Positions 8,825-17,211 of a DNA stretch of 64,000 nucleotides are shown piece after piece. Origin of the DNA: an uncultured Bacteroidota bacterium (GTDB taxonomy: Bacteria; Bacteroidota; Bacteroidia; Bacteroidales; UBA12481); the NCBI GenBank assembly GCA_903851365.1, contig CAINOB010000123.1, forward strand, positions 1-64,000. Direction: 5' to 3'. The notes beneath the pieces were generated by a model. It did no database searches. It was not told the origin of the DNA and saw only the letters and a list, made by a program, of their open reading frames with translations. The translations under genes and the position numbers were made by a program. Each line of letters begins with the position of its first letter. Positions within the stretch are counted from its first letter, which is position 1.

Positions 8825-9205
8825 TTAAGCGGATGGATGTTTTAATGCCTTGATAGCAGCAACCAATTCAATACCAGCTGCAAGTATTCCGGATGCGGCC
8901 AATACCATTTTAAAGGCGGCGACTACCACTGCCTTAACATCTGCTTCCGGGAGGTTCAGTTTTTCTTGGGCCTCTGCGATGATGGTTGCCTGTTCTGCGT
9001 CATCCAGGTCTGAAAATTCAGCCGGCACTCCGGATAATGCTTTTACCACTCCTGGTAGTTTCATCAAGTCATCCGCATAGCGAAATAAATCGCCCGGGAT
9101 GTTGAATTTACCATCTTGCAAGGCGGCTTCTGTGTCTACCCCAATGCCGCAAACGAACCCGACAACAGTTTCGATGTTCGTAATTCCAACAATCTCTTCA
9201 GTCAT
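8825..9205 (-). CDS. Hypothetical phage protein with hydrophobic C-terminus
   Basis: This is a 126-residue protein. The start at 9205 is chosen because GGAGG lies 8 nt upstream on the minus strand; an in-frame start 14 codons earlier lacks this. The N-terminal half is acidic and soluble (TEEIVGITNIETVVGFVCGI); the C-terminus is a hydrophobic helix rich in alanine (MVLAASGILAAGIELVAAI). No family was recognised. It lies between the lipoprotein and the membrane coiled-coil gene, in a lysis-like cluster. Confidence 0.7.
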   Translation of the reverse strand: MTEEIVGITNIETVVGFVCGIGVDTEAALQDGKFNIPGDLFRYADDLMKLPGVVKALSGVPAEFSDLDDAEQATIIAEAQEKLNLPEADVKAVVVAAFKMVLAASGILAAGIELVAAIKALKHPSA

Positions 9206-9336
9206 GATTAATTTCCTCCATATTAAGTTGATGTAAATATCAATCAAGACCTTCCGGTACGAAGTTTAAATAGTAGCTAAGTATGGAGTAATTGACGGGT
9301 TAACCGAAAAATTCAGAATTGGTTCACCGCTGATTT

Positions 9337-9909
9337 TTAATTCCAGAATATTCTGATTTCTATTTTGAGATCCCTTGCTGCAAAAACACCGGGGATGGGT
9401 CCCCCGGGATAATTGTTATCGTGGCCTGATCTGCCGAGGAACGGCCAGGCCATCCAGGAATGAGGCAGGGTAAAATTGGTTAATACCACCAGATTCCCGT
9501 TAAAGTTCCAGCTGCAGGGATGGGTGTTGATGCGAACGTCATACCAGATGCCGGGCCGCAGCGATATCCGACATTCAGTCATTTCGTGCAAGCGATAGGT
9601 GCCATTGGTGATCTCATAGTACCGTGGCCACCAGTACAACTGCCCATCATCATAGCCGATGGCGCTGTTCAATCCGCCAAAATGATAGTTGTACGTGCCC
9701 AGCGCGAGGCCTTTGAATCCCCATCCGGGCGGATCGGTGAGCGGCCCTACCCACCAGGCAGAATCTAATTTAAACTGATAATGTAGTTCAGGTGAAGCCC
9801 ATGGGATGGCCGGATATTGTGGACGAAAAATATTTTCACCTTGATGTACCGTATAGATCCCCCGGCAGGCGGTCATAAATAGAAGTAGTATGAAAATCAG
9901 CTTTCTCAT
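9337..9909 (-). CDS. Phage-encoded lipoprotein next to the DGR
   Basis: This 190-residue protein has a lipoprotein signal (MRKLIFILLLFMTAC, lipobox MTAC), so it should be lipidated and anchored in the host envelope. The mature part is rich in Trp, Tyr and Gly (GPLTDPPGWGFKGLALGTYN, LPHSWMAWPFLGRSGH) and looks all-beta, perhaps a jelly-roll, but no family is certain. It is the last gene of the DGR segment, 2 bp after the small RT-adjacent gene. Lysogenic conversion, receptor masking or superinfection exclusion are reasonable roles, all inferred. Confidence 0.75.
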   Translation of the reverse strand: MRKLIFILLLFMTACRGIYTVHQGENIFRPQYPAIPWASPELHYQFKLDSAWWVGPLTDPPGWGFKGLALGTYNYHFGGLNSAIGYDDGQLYWWPRYYEITNGTYRLHEMTECRISLRPGIWYDVRINTHPCSWNFNGNLVVLTNFTLPHSWMAWPFLGRSGHDNNYPGGPIPGVFAARDLKIEIRIFWN

Positions 9910-9911
9910 CG

Positions 9912-10214
9912 CTAACTAAAATTATAACACTCTCCATTTTTGATGATCGTTGTCGTAAATGGCAGGTCTTCAGGCGGTATCTGCTGTATGGTGCTTATCA
10001 GGATGTCGGACCCGGTGAAGACGATGTATTTTGTGCCATTTAATTCAATTTGCAGAGTTAGGCATTTACCTGAGCGGTTCTTAGGGTACTTAGAGTCTTC
10101 TACCTTATAAGCCAGCACGATAATTGGCACATTCAAAATTTTAGCCATCTTAATTTTGTCGCCCGCGAATGGCTGACTCTTGTTTTCTATACCTAACTCG
10201 CTGAATGATCTCAT
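9912..10214 (-). CDS. Small RT-adjacent protein, candidate DGR accessory
   Basis: This 100-residue protein has its ATG overlapping the RT stop codon (ATGA), so the two are translationally coupled. The sequence is mostly beta-like (NVPIIVLAYKVEDSKYPKNR, CLTLQIELNGTKYIVFTGSD, then ISTIQQIPPEDLPFTTTIIK). It is not an Avd four-helix protein, which is the usual DGR accessory. The fold may be OB-like and nucleic-acid binding; this is inference. Its coupling to the RT is the reason to suspect a part in mutagenic retrohoming. Confidence 0.75.
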   Translation of the reverse strand: MRSFSELGIENKSQPFAGDKIKMAKILNVPIIVLAYKVEDSKYPKNRSGKCLTLQIELNGTKYIVFTGSDILISTIQQIPPEDLPFTTTIIKNGECYNFS

Positions 10215-11176
10215 GCCTTTAATTTTTTAATCAAGTTTATACTATTGCTGTACTTCAGCCAGCCCCAATAAGAGGCGAGTGACCGATAATTAGTCTGGTT
10301 GTCGGACTTTTTATATTTCAAAAAGGCCTTAATAAATCGCTTTTTTATTGACTTCCTGATCATCGTGTGAGTCGGATAGAAAACAAACCCAACAAAGTCA
10401 ACACCGGTATCAGCCGGGAATACCCGCCAATCCTTTTTAACGGTCAACTTCAGGTCGGCCAGATAAGCGGTTATTTCGATTAACAAAGCATGTAAGAATG
10501 CTTTATCATGGTGAAAGATCACCATGTCGTCACAATACCTGAAGTAATACCGCACCCCTTTAATCTCCTTGATCCAATGGTCGAACCCGGATAAGAATAG
10601 GTTTGCGAATGATTGGGATAGGTAGTTGCCGATTGGTAATCCTTTGGCAGAATCAATAATCTCATCCAACAGCCACAACAGATCATTATCCTTGATTTTG
10701 TGTCGGATAACGGATTTTAGTTCATCATGATCCACTGATGGGTAAAACTTTCGCACATCGAGCTTGAGTATATATTCAGCATCAGGTTGACGGATGGCAA
10801 ACTTTACCTTTTCGGCGGCACTGTGGATGCCTCGGCCCTTGATACAACTATAGGTATCCGTGGTGAATGTCTTAAAGAAAATAGGCTCAATCACATTCAT
10901 GCTGGCATGATGCAGAATACGGTCCGGGTAATATGGGAGCCGGTAGATTTCTCGTTCCTTGCCGTTGTCAACTACCTTTTTAAAAACGTGATATTTACTC
11001 GTTTTAAAGGTCTTATTAAGCAGCACATTTTGCAGCTTGAGTAAAAGTTCATCTCGGTTTGCATCGAATGCTGCGATTTCGCGCACACACTTCTTCCCCT
11101 TACGCGCTTTTTTATCTGCCAGGCTCAAATTTTCGATTGAGCAGATTTCATTCATTAAATTGCCGCGTCGCTTCAT
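10211..11176 (-). CDS. DGR-type reverse transcriptase
   Basis: This 321-residue RNA-directed DNA polymerase copies the template repeat RNA into adenine-mutagenised cDNA. Motifs seen: fingers region PYYPDRILHHASMNVIEP; first catalytic Asp in KLDVRKFYPSVDH (about D140); the signature that separates DGR RTs from group II intron and retron RTs, LPIGNYLSQSF at 180-190; and the catalytic YCDD at 214-217. There is no maturase or endonuclease domain, as expected. It lies about 100 bp after the template repeat and 280 bp after the variable-protein gene on the same strand. A second ATG at codon 8 is an alternative start. Confidence 0.95.
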   Translation of the reverse strand: MKRRGNLMNEICSIENLSLADKKARKGKKCVREIAAFDANRDELLLKLQNVLLNKTFKTSKYHVFKKVVDNGKEREIYRLPYYPDRILHHASMNVIEPIFFKTFTTDTYSCIKGRGIHSAAEKVKFAIRQPDAEYILKLDVRKFYPSVDHDELKSVIRHKIKDNDLLWLLDEIIDSAKGLPIGNYLSQSFANLFLSGFDHWIKEIKGVRYYFRYCDDMVIFHHDKAFLHALLIEITAYLADLKLTVKKDWRVFPADTGVDFVGFVFYPTHTMIRKSIKKRFIKAFLKYKKSDNQTNYRSLASYWGWLKYSNSINLIKKLKA

Positions 11177-11279
11177 TTTTGCTGGATCTTCACAGAGTCT
11201 TCGCTTTCGCTACCAACACCGTTTTGATTTGTTTTATTTTTTGCCAAGGGGCAAGGTTTGGACATCGTAATATTTTTCC

Positions 11280-11391
11280 AGTATAGCTGAGAACCGATGT
11301 TCGTATTCGTATCCGAAGCCTCGTTATTCGAGTTAACGTTACCGAAACCCGCATTCGCCTCATTATTCGCATTACCACTAACGATCGGAGC
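11280..11391 (-). repeat. DGR template repeat (TR), 112 bp
   Basis: This non-coding repeat aligns without gaps to the 3' end of the variable-protein gene (offset exactly 191 bp). In coding orientation the TR has 31 adenines; 20 differ in the VR (12 A to G, 8 A to T, none to C). Of the 81 non-adenine positions only one differs. This adenine-specific pattern is diagnostic of a DGR. Read in the frame matching the variable protein it is rich in Asn codons (AAC/AAT), which give broad amino-acid variety without stops. It is transcribed toward the RT. Confidence 0.97.
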
Positions 11392-11437
11392 CTCCATATC
11401 CACAACCTGTTTTTATTTTCAAAATTTTTTCCTGCTA

Positions 11438-11476
11438 TTTGCTTACGCTCCGGGGTCTACGACCCAAGAAAGCAAA
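11438..11476. other. Nested hairpin at the 3' end of the variable repeat
   Basis: On the plus strand an inner stem GGGTC (11453-11457) / GACCC (11461-11465) has a 3-nt loop. An outer pair, TTTGCTT (11438-11444) with AAGCAAA (11470-11476), encloses it. In the Bordetella phage BPP-1 DGR a hairpin or cruciform just after the VR aids target recognition, so this element fits that role. The inner stem spans the stop codon of the variable-protein gene. Confidence 0.65.
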
Positions 11477-12698
11477 GCCGAGAACCGACCTCCGTATACG
11501 TAACCGAAGCCCCGCTATCCGAGTAAACGTAACCGAAACCCGCATCCGCCCCAACAATCGCATCACCACCAACGAACGGAGCATACCAACCCGCAGTACC
11601 TACATTCTGGGGTGTATAAAAGTAGTCACACCAATAGGTAGTTGAACCCCCACCAATGGCGGATGGTAACAAATCACCGTGCGGGCCAAATACTATAGTT
11701 GTAACCCTTCCAGGTGACAGACTCAGACTCATTACTGCTCTTGCTTTCCCCAAATTTACATTATTATCTGAGAAATAATTCGGGTTGTCAATAATATAAG
11801 CATAGGATGCGCGCGGACTGACAGAATGATAGATTGATATCCCATCCATCCATTCCCAAATGTCTCCAAAAGGCGATTCAATGCCCCTATATCTCGGAAC
11901 TCCTGTAGATGTGGTGGATGTGCCTCTTATGGTTCCGGTCAAAGTATAAGCACCGCTAAAATTTCCAATTGTATTTGACACTCCGCACTTGATGCTCGGA
12001 GATCCATCCCAGCTTGCTAGTTCCGTTACGCCGGCACCTAACCCGCCTTGTGCATATCCAAGAGCGGTATATGTAGGGTCATAAGCCAACTGACAATTTC
12101 GGTTTGCGTATTCAATAACATACAACCAATACAATGTTTTCCAAGCCTGGTAGGATATCATAGACCAATTGGCTCCCCTATTTTGTGCATAGATGCGACC
12201 GTTGGTCCGCGAAAAAGAAGTAGTAGGATAAGTTGTTCCATTTCCGATGCTTCGCATTTTAGATGAAGTAACCGTTGCCTTAAAGGCACCGACGTACATT
12301 TTTGGCATGTACTTGTATCCCGCTTTATAGGTCAGGCAAAATTTAGCATAATTCCACCCGGCCACAGTTTCAAAAAGCTCATAATGAGCCGGAATTTCCA
12401 CCATTACCTGTCCGGCGGAACCAGTTAAATCGGGAGACCCACTGGTCCAGTCTGTGGCATTCAGATAACTGTTCACCACCCCATTATCGTACAAAAGACA
12501 ACCCTTCATCAGCCTTTGTATCGGTAGCATATTTTTGCTATGGATAGACGCACAGGTATCCTCATATATTCTGGTAACCGCAGATGCCGCGTCTGTTGGA
12601 TCATATTTGATTCCATACCATTTATTGTTGTATTGTTCCTGCCCGAAGGAGGCTACCCCAATGGCGAGGGCAAACAAAAAAATCAGTAGTTTTTTCAT
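11457..12698 (-). CDS. DGR variable protein, secreted tail/receptor-binding protein with C-type-lectin-like C-terminus
   Basis: This 413-residue protein is the target of the retroelement. It starts with a Sec signal peptide (MKKLLIFLFALAIGVASFGQ). The C-terminal half has the formylglycine-generating-enzyme/C-type lectin style found in DGR targets (RGIESPFGDIWEWMDGISIY, GGGSTTYWCDYFYT), ending in the variable repeat, residues about 373-410 of 413, with GSRLCFLGS as the last residues. Compared with the template, about 18 residues in this stretch differ. It lies downstream of fibre-like genes, so it probably sits at the tail tip and binds the host surface. An alternative is a cell-surface adhesin made by the lysogen, given the signal peptide. 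Confidence 0.93.
   Translation of the reverse strand: MKKLLIFLFALAIGVASFGQEQYNNKWYGIKYDPTDAASAVTRIYEDTCASIHSKNMLPIQRLMKGCLLYDNGVVNSYLNATDWTSGSPDLTGSAGQVMVEIPAHYELFETVAGWNYAKFCLTYKAGYKYMPKMYVGAFKATVTSSKMRSIGNGTTYPTTSFSRTNGRIYAQNRGANWSMISYQAWKTLYWLYVIEYANRNCQLAYDPTYTALGYAQGGLGAGVTELASWDGSPSIKCGVSNTIGNFSGAYTLTGTIRGTSTTSTGVPRYRGIESPFGDIWEWMDGISIYHSVSPRASYAYIIDNPNYFSDNNVNLGKARAVMSLSLSPGRVTTIVFGPHGDLLPSAIGGGSTTYWCDYFYTPQNVGTAGWYAPFVGGDAIVGADAGFGYVYSDSGASVTYTEVGSRLCFLGS
11471..11582 (-). repeat. DGR variable repeat (VR), 112 bp
   Basis: This is the coding counterpart of the template repeat inside the last 42 codons of the variable-protein gene. All but one of the 21 differences from the TR fall at template adenines, spread along the full length and reaching to within 2 bp of the 3' border. 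The single non-adenine change is at 11490 (template C, variable G on the coding strand), near the 3' end where IMH and IMH* normally differ. Confidence 0.96.
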
Positions 12699-12994
12699 AG
12701 GATTTCACTTTTAATGGTGGCTATCTCAGATTCGGTATCCAGTAACATTTGAGCCCGGTCAGCCTTCAACTGAACCAGTGCCATGTTTTTGAGTTTTTCC
12801 AGGATAACAACCTCGTTTTTCTGAAGGTATGCGAGCAGCAACATGGTTACTATTGGCTGGTAGGGCACAACGATGTGAGTGGCGAAATCCTGTCGGTTAC
12901 GATCCTCTTGATTTACCTGTCTTACTGGCATCGTGGTTACTTTGAGCAACTCTTCATAAGCCAATTTTTTTGCTTTGAATTCTTGTAGTTCCAT
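12695..12994 (-). CDS. Small helical protein between the FISUMP and DGR variable-protein genes
   Basis: This 99-residue, apparently all-helical protein has no signal peptide (KAKKLAYEELLKVTTMPVRQ; KNEVVILEKLKNMALVQLKA). It overlaps the variable-protein start by 4 bp (ATGA type), so it is translationally coupled to it. It does not look like Avd by sequence, though size and helicity are not far off. It could be a chaperone or assembly factor for the tail-tip protein. Function is unknown. Confidence 0.75.
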   Translation of the reverse strand: MELQEFKAKKLAYEELLKVTTMPVRQVNQEDRNRQDFATHIVVPYQPIVTMLLLAYLQKNEVVILEKLKNMALVQLKADRAQMLLDTESEIATIKSEIL

Positions 12995-13016
12995 TGTTTA
13001 ATTGATATTTAAGTGA

Positions 13017-14093
13017 TTATTTTTTAGTGTCATCGTTGTTATAAGAGCATCTTGCCCCGGTGGTTAACGCGGCCCATGTGGTACCATTAGTTACCTCTGG
13101 AATGGCAACCCCGTCGCTATAATGCTGGGTCTTTAAATTAGAGGCCATCCACACCTGATTGCCTATTTTGACGGTCGGATATTTGTTTCCGTCATAATCT
13201 GTTACAGTGCATGGATCAGTGGAGTTATCTTTGATGAGACGGATTGGAATACCAGTCGCTTGGGTGGAAACATGGTTCGAATATAGAATTTCAGTATCGT
13301 TTGTGATATACGTTATATACCTACTCGTTCCTGACGCTGTAGTTGTCCAAGTCATTCCGTATGAACCCCCAGAAATATATACTCCATCAGAGCCCCTTAT
13401 TCCAACGGCAAACATTGTGAAACCACTTGAGTTATTTGTAGATTGATTATACCCTGGACTACCGGCAGTAACCCCAGAATAAGTCCATGTAGTTGTAGCT
13501 GCTATGGAATAAGCAACATCATTTCCGCTTCCACCATAGCCAAATCCATTATTTGTAAGATATGTATCTAAAGTAGTCCATTCAGTCAGTGTTGGAACAT
13601 GCCAACCTGAGGGCGCGATTTCACTTTCTTTTGTGCCGTCCCCATCCGTGTCACCATTAACCGCATACCAATTATACAAATACCCTGGCGAAGCTTCTCC
13701 AAAACAATTGTAAATGGAAGCAATAGCACCGCTGGTCATTTGCACGACCTTATAACGATCACTTGAACAGTAAGATAAATAATATCCGTCAGGTATTTTA
13801 TCACAATTGGTGGCTCCGATGCCCAGATAAACATTTTGACCAACCGCAATAGATGAATATTCATAATACCAGCCGCCTAATTCGTCGCAGTAGCCATCTC
13901 TCCAACAGACATACCCGGCAAAAGCATCCTGCCAGGACCCAGCGATATAGGTATCCATCGAATAATCAATAAATTGCCCATTTGATAGGCCGGTTGGTCT
14001 GCATGCGGTACCGGAATGAGACCAGAAAAAATTCCCCTGGCTATAAGCATTTAAGGATAAAATCAATCCAAGCATTAACAATATTCGTTTCAT
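13017..14093 (-). CDS. Secreted tail protein with a circularly permuted FISUMP domain
   Basis: This is a 358-residue protein. The start at 14093 is preferred because its ATG overlaps the upstream stop (TTATGA) and begins a signal peptide (MKRILLMLGLILSLNAYSQG). After a Cys- and Tyr-rich N-terminal region, residues about 137-290 match the second half of the Fibrobacter-type FISUMP domain (YLYNWYAVNGD, PSGWHVPTLTEWTTLDTYL, IPIRLIKD). The last 60 residues match the first half (DYDGNKYPTVKIGNQVWMAS, NLKTQHYSDGVAIPEV, CSYNND) and then stop. The order is thus reversed against the family. FISUMP is related to lectin-like FGE folds, and the gene adjoins the DGR, so a surface-binding role is likely. 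Confidence 0.8.
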   Translation of the reverse strand: MKRILLMLGLILSLNAYSQGNFFWSHSGTACRPTGLSNGQFIDYSMDTYIAGSWQDAFAGYVCWRDGYCDELGGWYYEYSSIAVGQNVYLGIGATNCDKIPDGYYLSYCSSDRYKVVQMTSGAIASIYNCFGEASPGYLYNWYAVNGDTDGDGTKESEIAPSGWHVPTLTEWTTLDTYLTNNGFGYGGSGNDVAYSIAATTTWTYSGVTAGSPGYNQSTNNSSGFTMFAVGIRGSDGVYISGGSYGMTWTTTASGTSRYITYITNDTEILYSNHVSTQATGIPIRLIKDNSTDPCTVTDYDGNKYPTVKIGNQVWMASNLKTQHYSDGVAIPEVTNGTTWAALTTGARCSYNNDDTKK

Positions 14094-17000
14094 AACATTC
14101 CTTTCGTTCCATTCCAATGTAAATAGGTCCCATCATACCACCAGCTAAAAACGTCTCTTTTACTGCCTCCTGAGCAGGTGACCAGGTTAGCCGATGTATA
14201 GATATTTGGGTTGATATCGTTGGTGTAACCGCTAAATGATAAAGTGTAGGCTGTTGATGGGTTATAAATGGCAATATTCCCAGTCATACCGGCCACCAGG
14301 TTCGATAGAGTAATCGTTGTATTTCCCGATATTGTTAATCTAGCGTGAATACCATTGTTGACATTTAAAGATGGTGTAGTGCCTGTTAACTCCTGCACAT
14401 TTTGATTAGCAGGTGCAAAATCGCTGATCTTAGCATAGGCGGCAGAACCCAGCCTTTGGTTTAGCTCGCTGATCAGGTTATCCCAATCAAAAGTCCGTAA
14501 CGGGACCCCTTCAATCTGGTATGTTTTACCAATCGGTATATTTACCCCTGTGGCATTGGTGTTGAACTGGGGGTGAGAATCCATATCCATGAAGGTGTGA
14601 TAATTGGAACTCGTATAATAAAGAGCATCATTCCAGTAGATATAACTATCAGCGATTCCAGAGGTGCCAAAGGCCAGTTTTTTCGTATCGTTAAAAATGA
14701 CATCACCGGTAAAAGTGCCGCCGGTACCCTGAACAAGTGAACTTAAGTCAGCATAGGCAGCAGATCCTAAAAGCAATTGGAGATTAAAAACCGGATCAGT
14801 GGCCAGCCAGGCGGTGTGGATAGGATCAGCCTCTGTAAACGATGTTAAATAGGCCACGTTTGTCCCCGCTGTCGCTAATCCCTTAGCATTGATTGTGATA
14901 TTATTATAAGTTCCAATATTGCTGTTTACGGTTGCTAATGTTAAAGCAGTTGCCCCTGAAGCATCTCCTGAATGGGTGGCATTGGTAATTAACCCAGAAT
15001 AAAGTGAGTTGGTTGCGTTCTGATCGTGAAACCGTGAATCGTTACCCGCTGCAAAGGTTCCCGACCCTGTACCAAACGATCCTACTGTCAAAACCCCACT
15101 TGCCCCGGTAATAACTGGTAGTCCCGTTGTCGATCCTATTGCCCCCGCATTCGTAATATTCCCATGGGCATGAGAAATTGCCGCAAATGAACCGGAAAAA
15201 TCATGGGAGTGATCTCCATAGGCGGCGGTTGAATGAGAAGTGCCAAATCCGGGAAAAGTAACCAATCCGGAATAAAGAGAATTAACCGCATTGTCTCCGG
15301 AATTTGTATTGGAGGTGTTGTCTAGTTTTGTTTTGTCAGCACCGGTAAGAAAACCGTCTGCTCCTCCAGCAATAGCATTCGCGTGGCTATGATTATAAGT
15401 GGAGAAAACATCAATATTTGTGTAAGCGGAAGAACCTAAATCCTTTGCCGATACAGGATCTGTTTCGCTATATGACAACTTGACCGTTGAACTGTCTACC
15501 ACGGAAACTTCAACTCCTCTTTCACCATATAATTTAACATCTGCATTAATCTCATTGCTCCCGTGAAGCCTGATCTTAGCAGTATCACCGGAATTAACAG
15601 CGGATAGATCGTAGAGCATTTGTTCGTTGATAGTCGAACCAGAAGCGGAGTCCTTGACATTGTAGGTAAGATAAACATCGATATAGGAATCTCCCGAATA
15701 GGAACCGGTAGCAGAGCCTGCAACGTAATAAATCCCATTATTAATACCATATTCCCCTGATTCTAAATCACTATAACCATAGGTTGTCCATTTTCTTGTT
15801 TCGGGAACCATTGTATAACTAGATCCACCGAAAGGAATGATCCATTGATTGGTACTACTGACGTTCTTGCCTTTAAATATCGTATGTGGTCCATAAGCAG
15901 TAGTAAAAGGTGCATAATTGATATAATCGTAACTATTTGTGGTTGCAGCATTGTATAGGTGCATTACCGTAAAAGCAGAGATTATGTCAATGAATCTACT
16001 TGGACCGGGAGAAGGCAATAATTGAAATGGAGTTGTATGTAAAACATCCAAACTTGCTTTTGGAATAGTTATTTTTTTAAAGAATCCATAATTTGTTCCC
16101 CCGCCTGAACTATCCGGTGCCGTAGAAGCAATCTGAATAACATGATCTGATACCCTATATACGGAAATATTATTCCCATTCATAAAAAACATGCTATCCT
16201 TGGTTCCATTGTCATTCAGAAGTTCCATCCAGACACCATCATCATTATATGTTGCTGATAAATTAGTTTTTCGAACAAATTTCAATGTGTCCAAGTCATT
16301 CTTTGTAGCAATCTTCGCTATTGTATCATGCCAATGCAATAGGTTGGCGGAGTCCTGCTCGTAATTCAAAATACGACCAGACAGGTTGTTTATTGAATCT
16401 CGAAGGTCCTGTAAATCTGATTGGTGTAGAAAATAAATTGTATCCTTTTTGAGCAGGAAGTAAACCAGAGTGTCTTTTTTAGCAAAGTAACCAGTGTCCT
16501 TGCCTTGAAATAAATGAGAATTATCTGCAATTCCATGAACGGGTAAGAATTGACTTACGTCTGCCATAGCCATCGACCCAAATGTATTTGACGTAGCGTA
16601 ATTATTTAAACTTTTTTGCACCTGGGTTGGCGTTGTAATACGTGTAATGGTATCTCGCCAAAGCAAGGCATGGGCCTCAACATACTCTTTTATTGCATGC
16701 TGTGTCACGCCATAAACATCTTCGTTATTCCAGTCGACAGAATCCACTCCGGCCAAAGAAGAGTCCCGCAAATAGTATGACGGATTTCTTAGGAACGCTA
16801 TAATTCTCCACTTTGCTGAGTCGTGTTCATCGGGGTAATCACCAGTGGAAGTATGGTTGGCCTGACAAAAGTAATGCACGACCATGTTTCCGTAATCGTA
16901 TTTAGTAATATCACCAAAAACATAATTATTAGAAGTTGCCCAAGTAGTTGCATTATTTAAGTCAAACACAGAAGAGAGATCCATATAATCTGTTCCTATT

Positions 17001-17209
17001 ACGAGAACCGATAATTTCTTGGTCCCGGCCGTTGATCGAAGTATCTGATAGGTTTTATTGCCGTAGGCATTTATAAGGATGGTCCCCTGGGGTAATGATT
17101 TTCCAAAAATCTTTGTTGAATCCTGTACCCTGACAACCAATGATCCTGACACCTGCCCGTAAATGGGAAGTGAGACGAACAACAACAAACCTATCAGATA
17201 CCTCTTCAT
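14090..17209 (-). CDS. Large secreted tail fibre-like protein
   Basis: This 1039-residue protein has a Sec signal peptide (MKRYLIGLLLFVSLPIYGQ) and a long repetitive body typical of phage fibres. Seen are the fibre motif GADKTKLDN, beta-rich repeats around SLYSGLVTFP and SLYSGLITNA, several GSAAYA repeats (three near residues 840-970, plus LGSSAYTN earlier) and DPV segments. The C-terminal part resembles a fibre tip (ITLSNLVAGMTGNIAIYNPS). It leads a run of five signal-peptide proteins that ends at the DGR variable protein. It probably forms the main tail spike or fibre. A signal peptide on a virion protein is unusual. Confidence 0.85.
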   Translation of the reverse strand: MKRYLIGLLLFVSLPIYGQVSGSLVVRVQDSTKIFGKSLPQGTILINAYGNKTYQILRSTAGTKKLSVLVIGTDYMDLSSVFDLNNATTWATSNNYVFGDITKYDYGNMVVHYFCQANHTSTGDYPDEHDSAKWRIIAFLRNPSYYLRDSSLAGVDSVDWNNEDVYGVTQHAIKEYVEAHALLWRDTITRITTPTQVQKSLNNYATSNTFGSMAMADVSQFLPVHGIADNSHLFQGKDTGYFAKKDTLVYFLLKKDTIYFLHQSDLQDLRDSINNLSGRILNYEQDSANLLHWHDTIAKIATKNDLDTLKFVRKTNLSATYNDDGVWMELLNDNGTKDSMFFMNGNNISVYRVSDHVIQIASTAPDSSGGGTNYGFFKKITIPKASLDVLHTTPFQLLPSPGPSRFIDIISAFTVMHLYNAATTNSYDYINYAPFTTAYGPHTIFKGKNVSSTNQWIIPFGGSSYTMVPETRKWTTYGYSDLESGEYGINNGIYYVAGSATGSYSGDSYIDVYLTYNVKDSASGSTINEQMLYDLSAVNSGDTAKIRLHGSNEINADVKLYGERGVEVSVVDSSTVKLSYSETDPVSAKDLGSSAYTNIDVFSTYNHSHANAIAGGADGFLTGADKTKLDNTSNTNSGDNAVNSLYSGLVTFPGFGTSHSTAAYGDHSHDFSGSFAAISHAHGNITNAGAIGSTTGLPVITGASGVLTVGSFGTGSGTFAAGNDSRFHDQNATNSLYSGLITNATHSGDASGATALTLATVNSNIGTYNNITINAKGLATAGTNVAYLTSFTEADPIHTAWLATDPVFNLQLLLGSAAYADLSSLVQGTGGTFTGDVIFNDTKKLAFGTSGIADSYIYWNDALYYTSSNYHTFMDMDSHPQFNTNATGVNIPIGKTYQIEGVPLRTFDWDNLISELNQRLGSAAYAKISDFAPANQNVQELTGTTPSLNVNNGIHARLTISGNTTITLSNLVAGMTGNIAIYNPSTAYTLSFSGYTNDINPNIYTSANLVTCSGGSKRDVFSWWYDGTYLHWNGTKGML

Positions 17210-17211
17210 GG

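Noticed and set aside
11173..11403. Open reading frame across the template repeat
   Set aside because: It is explained by the TR matching a coding VR; it has no neighbour coupling and DGR template repeats are non-coding.
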